DNA of 53,383 nucleotides from Thermoleophilia bacterium (GCA_020845695.1 JADLFG010000025.1:1-53383); one strand, 5' to 3'; shown: positions 17,212 through 25,744, counted from the first letter of the stretch. Translations and numbers: made by a program. Notes: generated from the letters alone by a model not told the origin.

Positions 17212-19197
17212 AGCGGTCGCCCCGAGGTCGAGCAGGGGACGGTGCTCTGGACACCCTCCTCCGAGCGCCGCGAGGCGGCGCGGCTGACGGTCTACCGCCG
17301 CTGGCTCGAGCAACGGGGAGGCGGCGAGCTCCCCGGCTACGGCGACCTGTGGCGCTTCTCGGTGGACGAGCCGGAAGCGTTCTGGCGCTCCGTCCTCGAC
17401 CACTTCGACGTCCCCTTCGACGGCGATCCCGCGCCCGTGCTCGGCCACAGCGGGATGCCCGGAACGGACTGGTTCCCGAACGTCCGGCTCAACTACGCGG
17501 AAGTGGCGCTGCGCCGCCGCGACGACGCGCCGGCGCTGATCGCGCGGCGCGAGGACGGCCTGCGCCGGGAACTCTCGTTCGCCGAGGTCGCGGCCCGGGT
17601 GGGCAGCGTCGCCGCCGCGCTGCGCGAGCTCGGAATCGGCCCGGGCGACCGCGTCGCGAGCTGCCTCCCGAACGTGCCCGAGGCGGTCGTCGCGCTGCTC
17701 GCCTGCGCGGGGATCGGCGCGATCTGGTCCTCCTGCGCCCCCGACTTCGGCGCCCGCGCCGCGATCGACCGCTTCAGCCAGATCGAGCCGAAGCTCCTGC
17801 TCGGAGTCGACGGATACCTCTACGGCGGCCGCCGCGTCGAGCGGCTCGGGGAGCTCGAGACGCTGCGCCGCGAGCTGCCCTCGCTCGAGACGGTCGTCCT
17901 GCTCGACTACCTCGAGCCCGGCCGGCCGCTGCCACCGAGCCTCGGCAACGCGCTGCGCTTCGCCGCGCTCCTCGCGCGGGAGGCCGAGCCCGACTTCGAG
18001 CGCCTCCCGTTCTCCCACCCGCTCTGGATCCTCTACTCGTCCGGCACGACCGGGCCGCCAAAGGGGATCGTGCACGGGCACGGAGGGATCGTGCTCGAGC
18101 ACCTGAAGTCGAACGCGCTCCATTTCGACCTCGGCCCCGCCGACCGCCACTACTGGTTCACGAGCACGGGCTGGATGATCTGGAACGTGGTCGCCGGCAG
18201 CCTCCTGACCGGCACGGCCGCGGTCCTCTACGACGGCAGCCCGGCCCAGCCCGACCTCGGCGCGACCTGGCGGCTTGCGGCCGAGGAGGGGGTGACGTTC
18301 TTCGGCACGAGCCCGCCTTTCCTCGCCGCCTGCCAGCGCGAGGGGCTCTCGCCCCGGCGCGCGGCCGACCTCGGTGGCCTGCGGACGCTCGGCTGCGCCG
18401 GCTCGCCCGCCTCGCCCGAGCTCTGCGCCTGGGTCTACGACGAGGTGGCGAGCGGCGACCTCTGGCTCTACTGCGGCAGCGGCGGCACGGATGTCGCCTC
18501 GGGGCTCGTCTCGAACCAGCCTCTCCTGCCCGTCTACGCCGGCGAGATGGCTGCCCCCTGCCTCGGCGTCGCTGCCGCGGCGTTCGATCCGGACGGGCGG
18601 GCGGTCACAGGGGAAGTGGGCGAGCTCGTGCTGACCGCGCCGCTGCCGTCGATGCCTCTGCGCCTGTGGAACGACCCGGACGGCGAGCGCCTGCGCGCGA
18701 GCTACTTCGACACGTACCCGGGTGTCTGGCGCCACGGCGACTGGGTTCGTTTCACGGAGCGCGGCAGTTGCGCGATCACGGGCCGCTCGGACGCGACCCT
18801 CAATCGCGGCGGCGTCCGCATGGGCACCGCCGAGTTCTACCGGGTGGTCGAGGAGCTGCCGGAGGTCGCCGACAGCCTGGTCGTCGACACGGGCCGGCTC
18901 TGGCTGTTCGTGGTCACGGCCGGCGGCGTCGCCTTCACGCCCGAGCTCGAGGCTCGGATCCGGGCGGCGCTGCGCGAGGCGCTCTCGCCCCGCCACGAGC
19001 CGGACGAGGTGCGCGCCGCGCCCGCGATCCCGCGAACTCTGAACGGCAAGAAGCTGGAGGTGCCGGTGAAGCGGATCCTCGCCGGCGACGCGCCGGAGCG
19101 GGTCGCGATCACGGGAGCGCTCGCCGACCCGCGGGCGCTCGACTTCTACGTCGAGCTCGCGAGCGGCTCCGGCGGGACGAGGAAGGGGGAGACGTGA
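17212..19197 (+). CDS. 3-Oxoacid-CoA ligase of the acetoacetyl-CoA synthetase type (possible benzoylacetate-CoA ligase)
   Basis: 661 aa, the usual length of acetoacetyl-CoA synthetases and longer than ordinary acyl-CoA ligases. The P-loop is YSSGTTGPPKGIVHGHGG (about residue 280); the C-terminal domain has LNRGGVRMGTAEFYRV and NGKKLEVPVKRIL with the catalytic Lys. It adenylates a 3-oxoacid and transfers it to CoA. ATG 17212 is preceded by GGGGAG. The next gene, a thiolase, overlaps by four bases. Benzoylacetate-CoA ligase of acetophenone degraders belongs to this same branch, so acetoacetate and aroylacetate are both credible substrates, and the carboxylase operon nearby would supply either. 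Confidence 0.88.
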   Translation, partial: SGRPEVEQGTVLWTPSSERREAARLTVYRRWLEQRGGGELPGYGDLWRFSVDEPEAFWRSVLDHFDVPFDGDPAPVLGHSGMPGTDWFPNVRLNYAEVALRRRDDAPALIARREDGLRRELSFAEVAARVGSVAAALRELGIGPGDRVASCLPNVPEAVVALLACAGIGAIWSSCAPDFGARAAIDRFSQIEPKLLLGVDGYLYGGRRVERLGELETLRRELPSLETVVLLDYLEPGRPLPPSLGNALRFAALLAREAEPDFERLPFSHPLWILYSSGTTGPPKGIVHGHGGIVLEHLKSNALHFDLGPADRHYWFTSTGWMIWNVVAGSLLTGTAAVLYDGSPAQPDLGATWRLAAEEGVTFFGTSPPFLAACQREGLSPRRAADLGGLRTLGCAGSPASPELCAWVYDEVASGDLWLYCGSGGTDVASGLVSNQPLLPVYAGEMAAPCLGVAAAAFDPDGRAVTGEVGELVLTAPLPSMPLRLWNDPDGERLRASYFDTYPGVWRHGDWVRFTERGSCAITGRSDATLNRGGVRMGTAEFYRVVEELPEVADSLVVDTGRLWLFVVTAGGVAFTPELEARIRAALREALSPRHEPDEVRAAPAIPRTLNGKKLEVPVKRILAGDAPERVAITGALADPRALDFYVELASGSGGTRKGET

Positions 19198-20381
19198 GGC
19201 TCGAAGGAGTGTGCATCCCGGTCGCGGCGGCGTGGTCGTCGCCGTTCGTGCGCTGGCAGGGGCCGGCCGCCGAGGTCTCGAGCATCGACCTCGCGGTCCA
19301 GGTGACCCGCCGCGCGCTCGAGGCGGGCGGGGTCGAGTGGCCGTTTCGGGAGGTGACACTCGGGCTGACGATCCCGCAGAAGGAGTCGTTCTTCGGCGGC
19401 CCGACGGTCGCGGCCCGCTGCGGGCTGGGACACCTACCCGGCGCGATGATCGCCCAGGCGTGCGCCACCTCGGTCGCCTGCCTGCACGCGGCAGCCGCAA
19501 GCCAGGAGCTTCGCGGCGAAGGAGCGGGTCTCGTCGTCACGACCGACCGGACGAGCAACTCGCCACTGCTCGTCTACCCGCGTCCCGGGGCCCCGGGCGG
19601 GGCGCTCGACAGCGAGCGCTGGATGCTCGACAACTTCGAGCGCGACCCGGTCGGCGGGCATTCGATGCTCGAGACGGCCGAGCACGTCGCCGCGGAGGCC
19701 GGGATCGGCAAAGCCGAGCTGGACGCGCTCGCCGCGCGCCGCTACGAGCAGTACACCGACGCGCTCGCCGACGGCCGCGCCTTCCAGCGTCCCTGGATGA
19801 TCCCGATCACGGTCGGGACCCGCCGGGAGCCGGTCGAGCTGGACGAGGACTGGGGAGTGCGCCCGGTCAAGCTCGAGAAGATCTCGAGCCTGGCGCCGGT
19901 CCGCGAGGGCGGCGTCGTCAGCTACGCGACGCAGACCCACCCCGCCGACGGCGCGGCCGGGCTGGTCGTGACGAGCCCGGCACAGGCACGCGCCCTCGGA
20001 GTCGACGGCCCGCTCGCCCACCTGCGCGCGACCGGGTTCGCCCGGGTCGAGCCGGCGCGGATGCCGAAAGCTCCCGTCCCCGCGGCCCGGGCCGCGCTCG
20101 CCGACGCCGGGCTGTCGATCGCCGACGTGCACGTGATCAAGACCCACAACCCGTTCGCCGTCAACGACGTCTGGCTCGCCCGGGAGCTCGGTGTCGACGC
20201 CGCCGAGGTCAACCCGTACGGGTCGAGCCTCGTCTACGGCCACCCGCAAGGGCCGACCGGCACGCGCGGCATCGTCGAGTTGATTCACGCGCTCGTTCGC
20301 CGCGGCGGCGGCGTCGGGCTCTTCACCGGCTGCGCGGCCGGCGACAGCGGCGCCGCGGTCGTGCTCCAGGTGGACGGGTAG
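19194..20381 (+). CDS. Thiolase-family protein with atypical C-terminal motifs
   Basis: 395 aa. The nucleophilic Cys is C90 in MIAQACATSV, close to C89 of classical thiolases. The His motif is present as GSSLVYGHPQGPTG. The C-terminal CxG box reads GCAAGDSGAA instead of the common CIGGGMG, and NPYGSS replaces NPxGGA. GTG start 19194 overlaps the ligase stop (GTGA) and has GGAAGGGGG upstream. Directly following a 3-oxoacid-CoA ligase, it should release acetyl-CoA from a 3-oxoacyl-CoA; the unusual motifs may fit an aryl or otherwise bulky acyl group (inference). Confidence 0.82.
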   Translation: MRLEGVCIPVAAAWSSPFVRWQGPAAEVSSIDLAVQVTRRALEAGGVEWPFREVTLGLTIPQKESFFGGPTVAARCGLGHLPGAMIAQACATSVACLHAAAASQELRGEGAGLVVTTDRTSNSPLLVYPRPGAPGGALDSERWMLDNFERDPVGGHSMLETAEHVAAEAGIGKAELDALAARRYEQYTDALADGRAFQRPWMIPITVGTRREPVELDEDWGVRPVKLEKISSLAPVREGGVVSYATQTHPADGAAGLVVTSPAQARALGVDGPLAHLRATGFARVEPARMPKAPVPAARAALADAGLSIADVHVIKTHNPFAVNDVWLARELGVDAAEVNPYGSSLVYGHPQGPTGTRGIVELIHALVRRGGGVGLFTGCAAGDSGAAVVLQVDG

Positions 20382-20384
20382 AGC

Positions 20385-21173
20385 TCAGCGCCCGCGGAAG
20401 TCGGGGTCGCGCTTCTCGAGGAACGCGCGGATGCCTTCGCGGCGATCCTCGCTCGTCCAGAGCGAATCGTGGCAGGCCTGCTCCAGTCGCAGCCCCTGCT
20501 CGAGCGGGAGGTCGGCCGCGCCGTTCGCTGCTTCCTTGATCCGCGCCAGCGCGAGCGGCGCGAGCCGGGTCATCCCGGCGGCGAGCCCGACCGCCTCGTC
20601 GAGCAGAGCGGTGGCCGGGACGACACGGCCGACCAGCCCGATCCGGTAGGCCTCTGCCGCGTCGATCTGCTCGCCGGTCAGCATCAGTTCCTTCGCGCGC
20701 GCGAGGCCGATCAGTCGCGGCAGCCGCTGCGTGCCGCCGCCGCCGGGGATGCTGCCGATCCGCGCCTCCGGCAGCCCGAAGCGCGCGTCCGCGGCAGCCA
20801 CGCGCAGGTCGGCGGCGAGCGCGAGCTCGAGTCCGCCGCCGAGGCAGTAGCCCCGGATCGCCGCGACGACGGGGCGAGAGCACGACTCGAGCCGCCCGAA
20901 CACCCGATGGATCGCGGCGGTCAGACCGGCCGGGGGCTCGTCGCCCGCGTACTCGGATGCGAGCGCCTTCAAGTCGGCGCCGACGCAGAACGCTTTCTCG
21001 CCCGCGCCCGTGACCACGACGGCGCGCAGCGAGGCGTCGCTCTCCGCCTCGTCGAGGCAGCGCTCGAGCGCGGCGAGCGCCTCCACCGTGAGCGCGTTCA
21101 GCGCTGCGGCACGATTCAGGGTGGCGATCCCGACCGGGCCCCGTCGTTCCCACAGGATCGGGATTTCGACCAT
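20385..21173 (-). CDS. Enoyl-CoA hydratase/isomerase (crotonase family), both catalytic Glu present
   Basis: 262 aa. The oxyanion-hole segments GADLKALAS and IRGYCLGGGLELALAADLR are intact. The Glu in GGGLELA and the Glu in FGLPEARIGSIPGGGGTQRL correspond to E144 and E164 of rat crotonase, so hydratase activity is expected. C-terminal EKRDPDFRGR is a typical family end. It is followed upstream by an SDR gene on the same strand, six bases away, giving a hydratase plus dehydrogenase pair of the beta-oxidation type. Convergent with the thiolase. Confidence 0.9.
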   Translation of the reverse strand: MVEIPILWERRGPVGIATLNRAAALNALTVEALAALERCLDEAESDASLRAVVVTGAGEKAFCVGADLKALASEYAGDEPPAGLTAAIHRVFGRLESCSRPVVAAIRGYCLGGGLELALAADLRVAAADARFGLPEARIGSIPGGGGTQRLPRLIGLARAKELMLTGEQIDAAEAYRIGLVGRVVPATALLDEAVGLAAGMTRLAPLALARIKEAANGAADLPLEQGLRLEQACHDSLWTSEDRREGIRAFLEKRDPDFRGR

Positions 21174-21179
21174 GCGGGA

Positions 21180-21971
21180 TCAGACCATCACGAGGCCGCC
21201 GCTCACGGACAGGGTCTCCCCGGTCGTGAACGAGGCCCGATCCGAGAGGAGGAAGCAGACGGCCTGCGCCACCTCCTCGGGCCGGCCGACCCGCCTGAGC
21301 GGGGTCGCGGCCGCCATCGCGTCCATCAGCTTGCCGTGGCCCTCGTCGACCTGGCGCTTGAGGACCGGGGTATCGGTGAGGCCGGGGGTGACGACGTTGA
21401 CGCGAATGCCGTGGCGGGCGACCTCGCGCGCGAGCGCCTTCGAGAACGCGATCACGGCCGCCTTCGCGCCCGAGTAGACGGCCTCGCCCGACGAGCCGGC
21501 GCGGCCCGCCTCGGACGCGATGCTGACAATCGCACCGGTGCCCGCACCGGTGCCAGGCACGTGCCTGGCACCTGCCTGGCACCGACCCCGCTCGATCATG
21601 TGCGGGAGCACGGCGTGGGTGACCGCGAGGACGCCGCGGTAGTTGATCCCGATCACGCGGTCCCAGAGTTCCTCGTCGCTCTCGGCAAAGCGCACGATCC
21701 GGTCCCAGCCGGCCGCGTTGACGAGCAGGTCGGGCGCGCCCAATCGCTCGACCGCCAGCGCCACGCCGGCGCGGACGCTGGCCGTGTCCGTCACGTCCAT
21801 GCCGACGCCGAGCGCGCCGCCGCCCACCTCGGCGGCGACCGCCGCGGCGCCGTCCGCGTTCAGGTCGCAGACCGCCACCCTCGCGCCGCCGGCGGCGAGC
21901 GCGCGGACGACCTCCCGGCCGATCCCGCTCGCCCCGCCGGTAACGAGCGCAACACGATCCTCGAACTCCAC
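21180..21971 (-). CDS. Short-chain dehydrogenase/reductase carrying a palindromic-repeat insertion
   Basis: 263 aa, classical SDR: TGGASGIG cofactor motif, NAAG, Ser in IVSIASEAG, and YSGAK (YxxxK) catalytic pair, ending with the usual SGGLVMV. It probably oxidises a 3-hydroxyacyl-CoA or secondary alcohol. GTG start at 21971 with AGGAGG about 6 nt upstream. Between the helix LPHMIERG and the strand GAIVSIAS there are about 16 extra residues (RCQAGARHVPGTGAGT) encoded by the palindrome at 21549-21583; most SDRs have only one to three residues here. The insertion keeps the frame and lies in a surface loop, so the enzyme may still work. Confidence 0.87.
   Translation of the reverse strand: MEFEDRVALVTGGASGIGREVVRALAAGGARVAVCDLNADGAAAVAAEVGGGALGVGMDVTDTASVRAGVALAVERLGAPDLLVNAAGWDRIVRFAESDEELWDRVIGINYRGVLAVTHAVLPHMIERGRCQAGARHVPGTGAGTGAIVSIASEAGRAGSSGEAVYSGAKAAVIAFSKALAREVARHGIRVNVVTPGLTDTPVLKRQVDEGHGKLMDAMAAATPLRRVGRPEEVAQAVCFLLSDRASFTTGETLSVSGGLVMV
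21549..21583. repeat. GTGCCAGGCAC palindromic repeat inside the SDR gene
   Basis: 21549-21572 is a perfect 24-bp palindrome: GGTGCCAGGCAC followed directly by its reverse complement. A further half copy, TGCCTGGCACC, follows at 21573-21583. The sequence is translated in frame as part of the SDR. It resembles the small mobile palindromes common between genes in GC-rich bacteria. Confidence 0.85.
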
Positions 21972-22041
21972 CGCCCCTCCTTCGTCTCCGACCGGCCCAC
22001 CCTAGCCCAGCCCCCGGCGGGCCGCCAGACCAGTCCTCACC

Positions 22042-22102
22042 TTGACTCCGCGCCCACGGGCGCGTATGTTCATCCAGATGAACGCTGTTCGGGATCTTGA
22101 AC
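22042..22102 (+). promoter_or_regulatory. Leaderless promoter with two GTTC-N8-GAAC palindromes over the start codon of IclR copy 3
   Basis: -35 TTGACT (22042-22047), 17-bp spacer, -10 TATGTT (22065-22070), so transcription should start at or next to the ATG at 22078. GTTCATCCAGATGAAC (22068-22083) is a perfect 7-bp-arm palindrome spanning the -10 end, start site and ATG. GTTCGGGATCTTGAAC (22087-22102) follows 19 bp on. The layout suggests tight autorepression by the IclR protein it precedes, probably also covering the divergent SDR gene. Confidence 0.68.
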
Positions 22103-22875
22103 CTCGCACGACCGTACCGGCGGTGGAGCGGGCGATCCGGATCCTCGAGGCGCTGGGGCGCAACGACGAGGGCCGCCCGCTCTCCGAGCTGGCACGGAGC
22201 CTCGGCCTCTCGAAGAGCACGGCCTGGGGCCTGCTCGGGACGCTCGAGCGGCACGGCCTCGTCGAGCGCGACTCCGGGACGCGCGCCTACCGCCTCGGGG
22301 TGGGTCTGCTCGCGCTCGGCAGCCCGATCCTGCGCCGGCTCGATCTCAACACCGCGGCGAGGCCCGAGCTCGAGCGGCTGCGCGACCTCTCGGGGGAGAC
22401 GGCGATCCTGCACGTACCGCAGGGGGAGGAGTACGTGATCGTCGAGCGGGCCGAGCCCGACACGCAGCTCAAGGTGGTCGCGCGCGCCGGCCTGCGATTG
22501 CCCGCGTTCGCGGGTTCGGTCGCCAAGGCGTTCCTGGCCGCACGCTCGAGCGAGGAGGCCGGGGCGCTCGTCCGTCGCGGCCCGCTGCCCGCGTTCACGG
22601 AGCGGTCGGTCACCGATCCCGACGGCTACCTCGCCGAGCTCGACCGCGTCCGCCGCCAGGGGTTCGCGCTCGAGCACGACGAGTACCTGCTCGGCGTGCG
22701 GGCCGCCTCGGTGCCCATCCGCGACAGCTCGGGCCGGGCGGTAGCGACGATCAGCATCGTCGGTGCCGCCTCGCGCCTGTCCGAGCGCCGGCTGCGCGCG
22801 GTCGTGCCGGAGCTCGTCGCCGGCGCAGCCGCTGTCTCGCAAGACCTGGGCGCGCCCGCGGAGGCGGCGGCGTGA
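22078..22875 (+). CDS. IclR-family transcriptional regulator, copy 3
   Basis: 265 aa. Winged HTH (AVERAIRILEAL, SLGLSKSTAWGLLGTLERHGLV) and an IclR effector domain (VARAGLRLPAFAGSVAKAFLA, RRQGFALEHDEYLLGVRAASVPI). It is clearly separate from the tandem pair at 8-10 kb. ATG 22078 coincides with the predicted transcription start; upstream in-frame codons lie within the promoter. Its TGA overlaps the GTG of the iron-sulfur subunit gene (GTGA), so this regulator is co-transcribed with the molybdenum enzyme, which it most likely controls. Confidence 0.9.
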   Translation: MNAVRDLEPRTTVPAVERAIRILEALGRNDEGRPLSELARSLGLSKSTAWGLLGTLERHGLVERDSGTRAYRLGVGLLALGSPILRRLDLNTAARPELERLRDLSGETAILHVPQGEEYVIVERAEPDTQLKVVARAGLRLPAFAGSVAKAFLAARSSEEAGALVRRGPLPAFTERSVTDPDGYLAELDRVRRQGFALEHDEYLLGVRAASVPIRDSSGRAVATISIVGAASRLSERRLRAVVPELVAGAAAVSQDLGAPAEAAA

Positions 22876-23351
22876 CCGGCCGGACTCTGCTCGCGCTGCG
22901 GGTGAATGGCGACGAGCTGGCCGTGGCCGCGGCCGCCCACCGCACGCTGCTCGAAGTGCTCCGCGAGGACCTCGACCTGACCGGCACCAAGCACGGCTGT
23001 GAGCTCGGCGAGTGCGGAGCCTGCACCGTGCTCGTGGACGGGGAGCCGCAACTCGCCTGCCTGACGCTCGCGCTCGACGCGGCCGGGCTCGAGGTGACGA
23101 CCGTCGAGGGGCTCGCGCGCGGCGCCGACCTCCACCCGCTCCAGGCCGCCTTCGTCGAGCTCGGCGCCGCCCAGTGCGGCTACTGCACGCCGGGCATGCT
23201 CATGTCGGCGTCGGCGTTGCTCGAGTCGAGCCCCGCTCCGAGTCGCGACGAGATCCGGCAGGCGCTGTCCGGCAACCTCTGCCGTTGCACCGGCTACGTC
23301 AAGATCGTCGAGGCCGTCGAGCTCGCCGCGGGGAGAATGGGGGCGGCGTGA
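22872..23351 (+). CDS. hcrC: [2Fe-2S] small subunit of a 4-hydroxybenzoyl-CoA reductase-type molybdenum enzyme
   Basis: 159 aa, CoxS/HcrC family. The plant-type cluster is bound by C43, C48, C51 and C63 (HGCELGECGAC, ACL) and the second cluster by C102, C105, C137 and C139 (CGYC, CRC). It passes electrons between the molybdenum cofactor subunit and the flavin subunit. GTG start overlaps the IclR stop, and its own TGA overlaps the GTG of the large subunit gene, so the three subunits are translated together. Confidence 0.9.
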   Translation: MTGRTLLALRVNGDELAVAAAAHRTLLEVLREDLDLTGTKHGCELGECGACTVLVDGEPQLACLTLALDAAGLEVTTVEGLARGADLHPLQAAFVELGAAQCGYCTPGMLMSASALLESSPAPSRDEIRQALSGNLCRCTGYVKIVEAVELAAGRMGAA

Positions 23352-25744
23352 ACACGTTCTCCGTCGTCGGCACCCGCCGGCCCAAGATCGACGCGGTCGC
23401 CAAGGTGACGGGACGCGCCCGCTACACCGACGACCTGCGTGCCCCGCGGGCTCTGACGGCGAAGCTCCTGCGCTCAAACCGAACGCACGCGCGAATCACG
23501 CGGCTCGATACCTCGCGCGCGCTCGCGCTGCCCGGCGTCCACGCGCTGCTCACGGGAACTGACCTCCCGATCGCGTACGGCATTCTCCCCGTCAGCCAGG
23601 ACGAGCACGCGCTCGCGCTCGGAAAGGTCCGCTACGCCGGTGAGCCGGTCGCGGCCGTCGCCGCCGACGACGAGGAGACGGCCGAGCGGGCACTCGCCCT
23701 CGTCACGGTCGAGTACGAGGAGCTGCCGGCCGTGATGTCGGTCGAGGCGGCGCTCGCGGATGGTGCCGCGGTGGTTCACGAGGAGCGCCCGGGGAACGTC
23801 CATCGAGCGACCGCGCTCGAGTTCGGCGACGTCGACGGGGGCTTCGCGGCCGCCGCCCACGTGCGCGAGGACCTCTTCTTCGTCCACGGCAACACGCACG
23901 TCCCGCTCGAGGAGCACGCGACCCTGGCCGAATGGGATGGCTCGAAGCTCACGATCCGCACCTCCACGCAGGTGCCGCATTACCTGCACCGGGCGCTTGC
24001 GCGCGTGCTCGAGCTGCCCGAGAGCCGGATCCGTGTGATCGTGCCGGCGCTCGGCGGCGGCTTCGGAGGCAAGTGCGACCCGTTCTCGCACGAGCTCGCA
24101 GCGGCGAAGCTCGCGGTCGTCACGGGCCGCCCGGTCAAGATCGCGCTCACGCGCGAGGAGGTCTTCTACGCCCACCGCGGCCGCCACCCAGTCCTGATGC
24201 GGGTCCGCTCCGGCTTCGACCAGGAGGGGCAGATCACCGCGATGGAGTTTCGCTGCTTCCTCGACGGCGGCGCCTACGGCAGCTACGGAGCCGCGTCGAT
24301 GCTGTACACGGGCGCGCTCCAGACGACCACGTACGCGATCCCCGCCTACCGCTTCGAGGGCCTGCGCGCGTACACGACGAAGCCACCCTGCGGGCCGAAA
24401 CGCGGCCACGGGACTCCCCAGCCGCGGTTCGCGCTCGAGTGTCACCTCGACAAGGCGGCGGCGGAGCTCGGACTCGACCCGGTCGAGCTGCGCCGCCGCA
24501 ACCTCGTCCGGCCACACTCGTGGACGGTCAATCACCTGCGGATCACGAGCTGCGCTCTCGAGGAGTGCATCGACCGCGTCGTCGAGGCCTCCGGCTTCCA
24601 CGGGAAGCACCGGCAGCTGCCGCACGGGCGCGGCGTCGGCTTCGCGGCGAGCGCGTACATGTCGGGGGCCGGACTGCCGATCTACGCGAACGAGCTGCCG
24701 CAGTCCGAGGTTCAGATCAAGGTCGACCGCGGCGGCGGCGTGACCGTCTACTCGATGGCGACCGACATCGGCCAGGGCTCCGACTCGGTGCTCGCCTACC
24801 TGACCGCGGAGGTGCTCGGCCTCGAGCCGGCCGACGTCGCCGTCGTCAGCGCCGACACCGACCTGACCCCGATCGACCTCGGCAGCTACTCGAGCCGCGT
24901 CACGTTCATGGCCGGAAACGCGGCCGTCGAGGCCGCGGAGCGGATGCGCTCGCTCGTGCTGGGAGCCGTCGCCGAGCAACTCGGGTTGCCCCTCGACCGG
25001 CTCGTGCTGCGCGGCGGACGGGCATTCGACCCCGGCGATCCGGCGAGCGGAATCGACTGGGTGGAAGCGATCAGGGTCGCGGCCGCCTCACGTGGGCCGC
25101 TCGTGACCGCGGGCAGCTACCGGCCGCCCGATCTGGCGGGGCCCTACAAGGGCGCCGGCGTCGGGCCGTCACCCGCGTACAGCTTCTCGGCGGCTGTCGT
25201 CGAGGTCGACTGCGACCCGGAGACCGGCGAGGTCCGCGTCGAGACGGTGTGGGTGGCGCACGACGTCGGCCGGGCGCTCAACCCGCTGCTCGTCGAGGGC
25301 CAGATCGAGGGCAGCGTCTACATGGCGCTCGGGGAGGCGCTGCTCGAGAACCACGCCTTCCGGGACGGCGTTCACCTGGGGCCGTCGCTGCTCGACTACA
25401 AGACGCCGACCGCGCTCGACATGCCCGAGGTCGTGCCAATCGTTGTCGAGTCGGACGACCCGGAGGGTCCTTTCGGCGCCAAGGAGGTCGGGCAGGGCGT
25501 GCTCCTGCCGGTGATCCCGGCGGTCGCGAACGCCGTCCACGACGCCCTCGGCGTGTGGATCGACGAGGTCCCGATCACCCCCGACAAGGTGCTGCGGGCG
25601 CTCCGCCAGGGCCGCGTCGGCCCGAAGCGACTGCCCGGGTTCGCGTTCCGCGAGGCGGTTCGGGTCGAGCCCCCGACGCAGTGGGGGGTCAGACCCCGGG
25701 GTCAGACCCCGGGGTCAGACCCCGGGGCGGTGGGCGCGCTGTGA
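23348..25744 (+). CDS. hcrA: Molybdopterin-binding large subunit, 4-hydroxybenzoyl-CoA reductase/xanthine dehydrogenase type
   Basis: 798 aa. Family landmarks: DAVAKVTGRARYTDD, GKVRYAGEPVAAVAA, LGGGFGGKCDPF, RGHGTPQPRFA and the molybdenum-site stretch GPFGAKEVGQGVLLPVIPA. In characterised enzymes the residue here written as Gln716 is a glutamate (motif GxGE) that acts as base; here the codon is CAG. The C-terminus from about residue 780 (GVRPRGQTPGSDPG) is encoded by three tandem GGGGTCAGACCCC repeats. The TGA overlaps the ATG of the FAD subunit gene. Reaction by family: removal of a ring hydroxyl from 4-hydroxybenzoyl-CoA, or hydroxylation of an aromatic or N-heterocycle. Confidence 0.85.
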   Translation: MNTFSVVGTRRPKIDAVAKVTGRARYTDDLRAPRALTAKLLRSNRTHARITRLDTSRALALPGVHALLTGTDLPIAYGILPVSQDEHALALGKVRYAGEPVAAVAADDEETAERALALVTVEYEELPAVMSVEAALADGAAVVHEERPGNVHRATALEFGDVDGGFAAAAHVREDLFFVHGNTHVPLEEHATLAEWDGSKLTIRTSTQVPHYLHRALARVLELPESRIRVIVPALGGGFGGKCDPFSHELAAAKLAVVTGRPVKIALTREEVFYAHRGRHPVLMRVRSGFDQEGQITAMEFRCFLDGGAYGSYGAASMLYTGALQTTTYAIPAYRFEGLRAYTTKPPCGPKRGHGTPQPRFALECHLDKAAAELGLDPVELRRRNLVRPHSWTVNHLRITSCALEECIDRVVEASGFHGKHRQLPHGRGVGFAASAYMSGAGLPIYANELPQSEVQIKVDRGGGVTVYSMATDIGQGSDSVLAYLTAEVLGLEPADVAVVSADTDLTPIDLGSYSSRVTFMAGNAAVEAAERMRSLVLGAVAEQLGLPLDRLVLRGGRAFDPGDPASGIDWVEAIRVAAASRGPLVTAGSYRPPDLAGPYKGAGVGPSPAYSFSAAVVEVDCDPETGEVRVETVWVAHDVGRALNPLLVEGQIEGSVYMALGEALLENHAFRDGVHLGPSLLDYKTPTALDMPEVVPIVVESDDPEGPFGAKEVGQGVLLPVIPAVANAVHDALGVWIDEVPITPDKVLRALRQGRVGPKRLPGFAFREAVRVEPPTQWGVRPRGQTPGSDPGAVGAL
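25685..25727. repeat. Three tandem GGGGTCAGACCCC repeats at the 3' end of hcrA
   Basis: Three exact 13-bp palindromic units, 25685-25697, 25698-25710 and 25711-25723, followed by GGGG. Three units total 39 bp, so the reading frame is kept through to the hcrA stop and the overlapping hcrB start. The same unit forms palindromes at 36355-36380 and 36508-36539. Confidence 0.9.
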
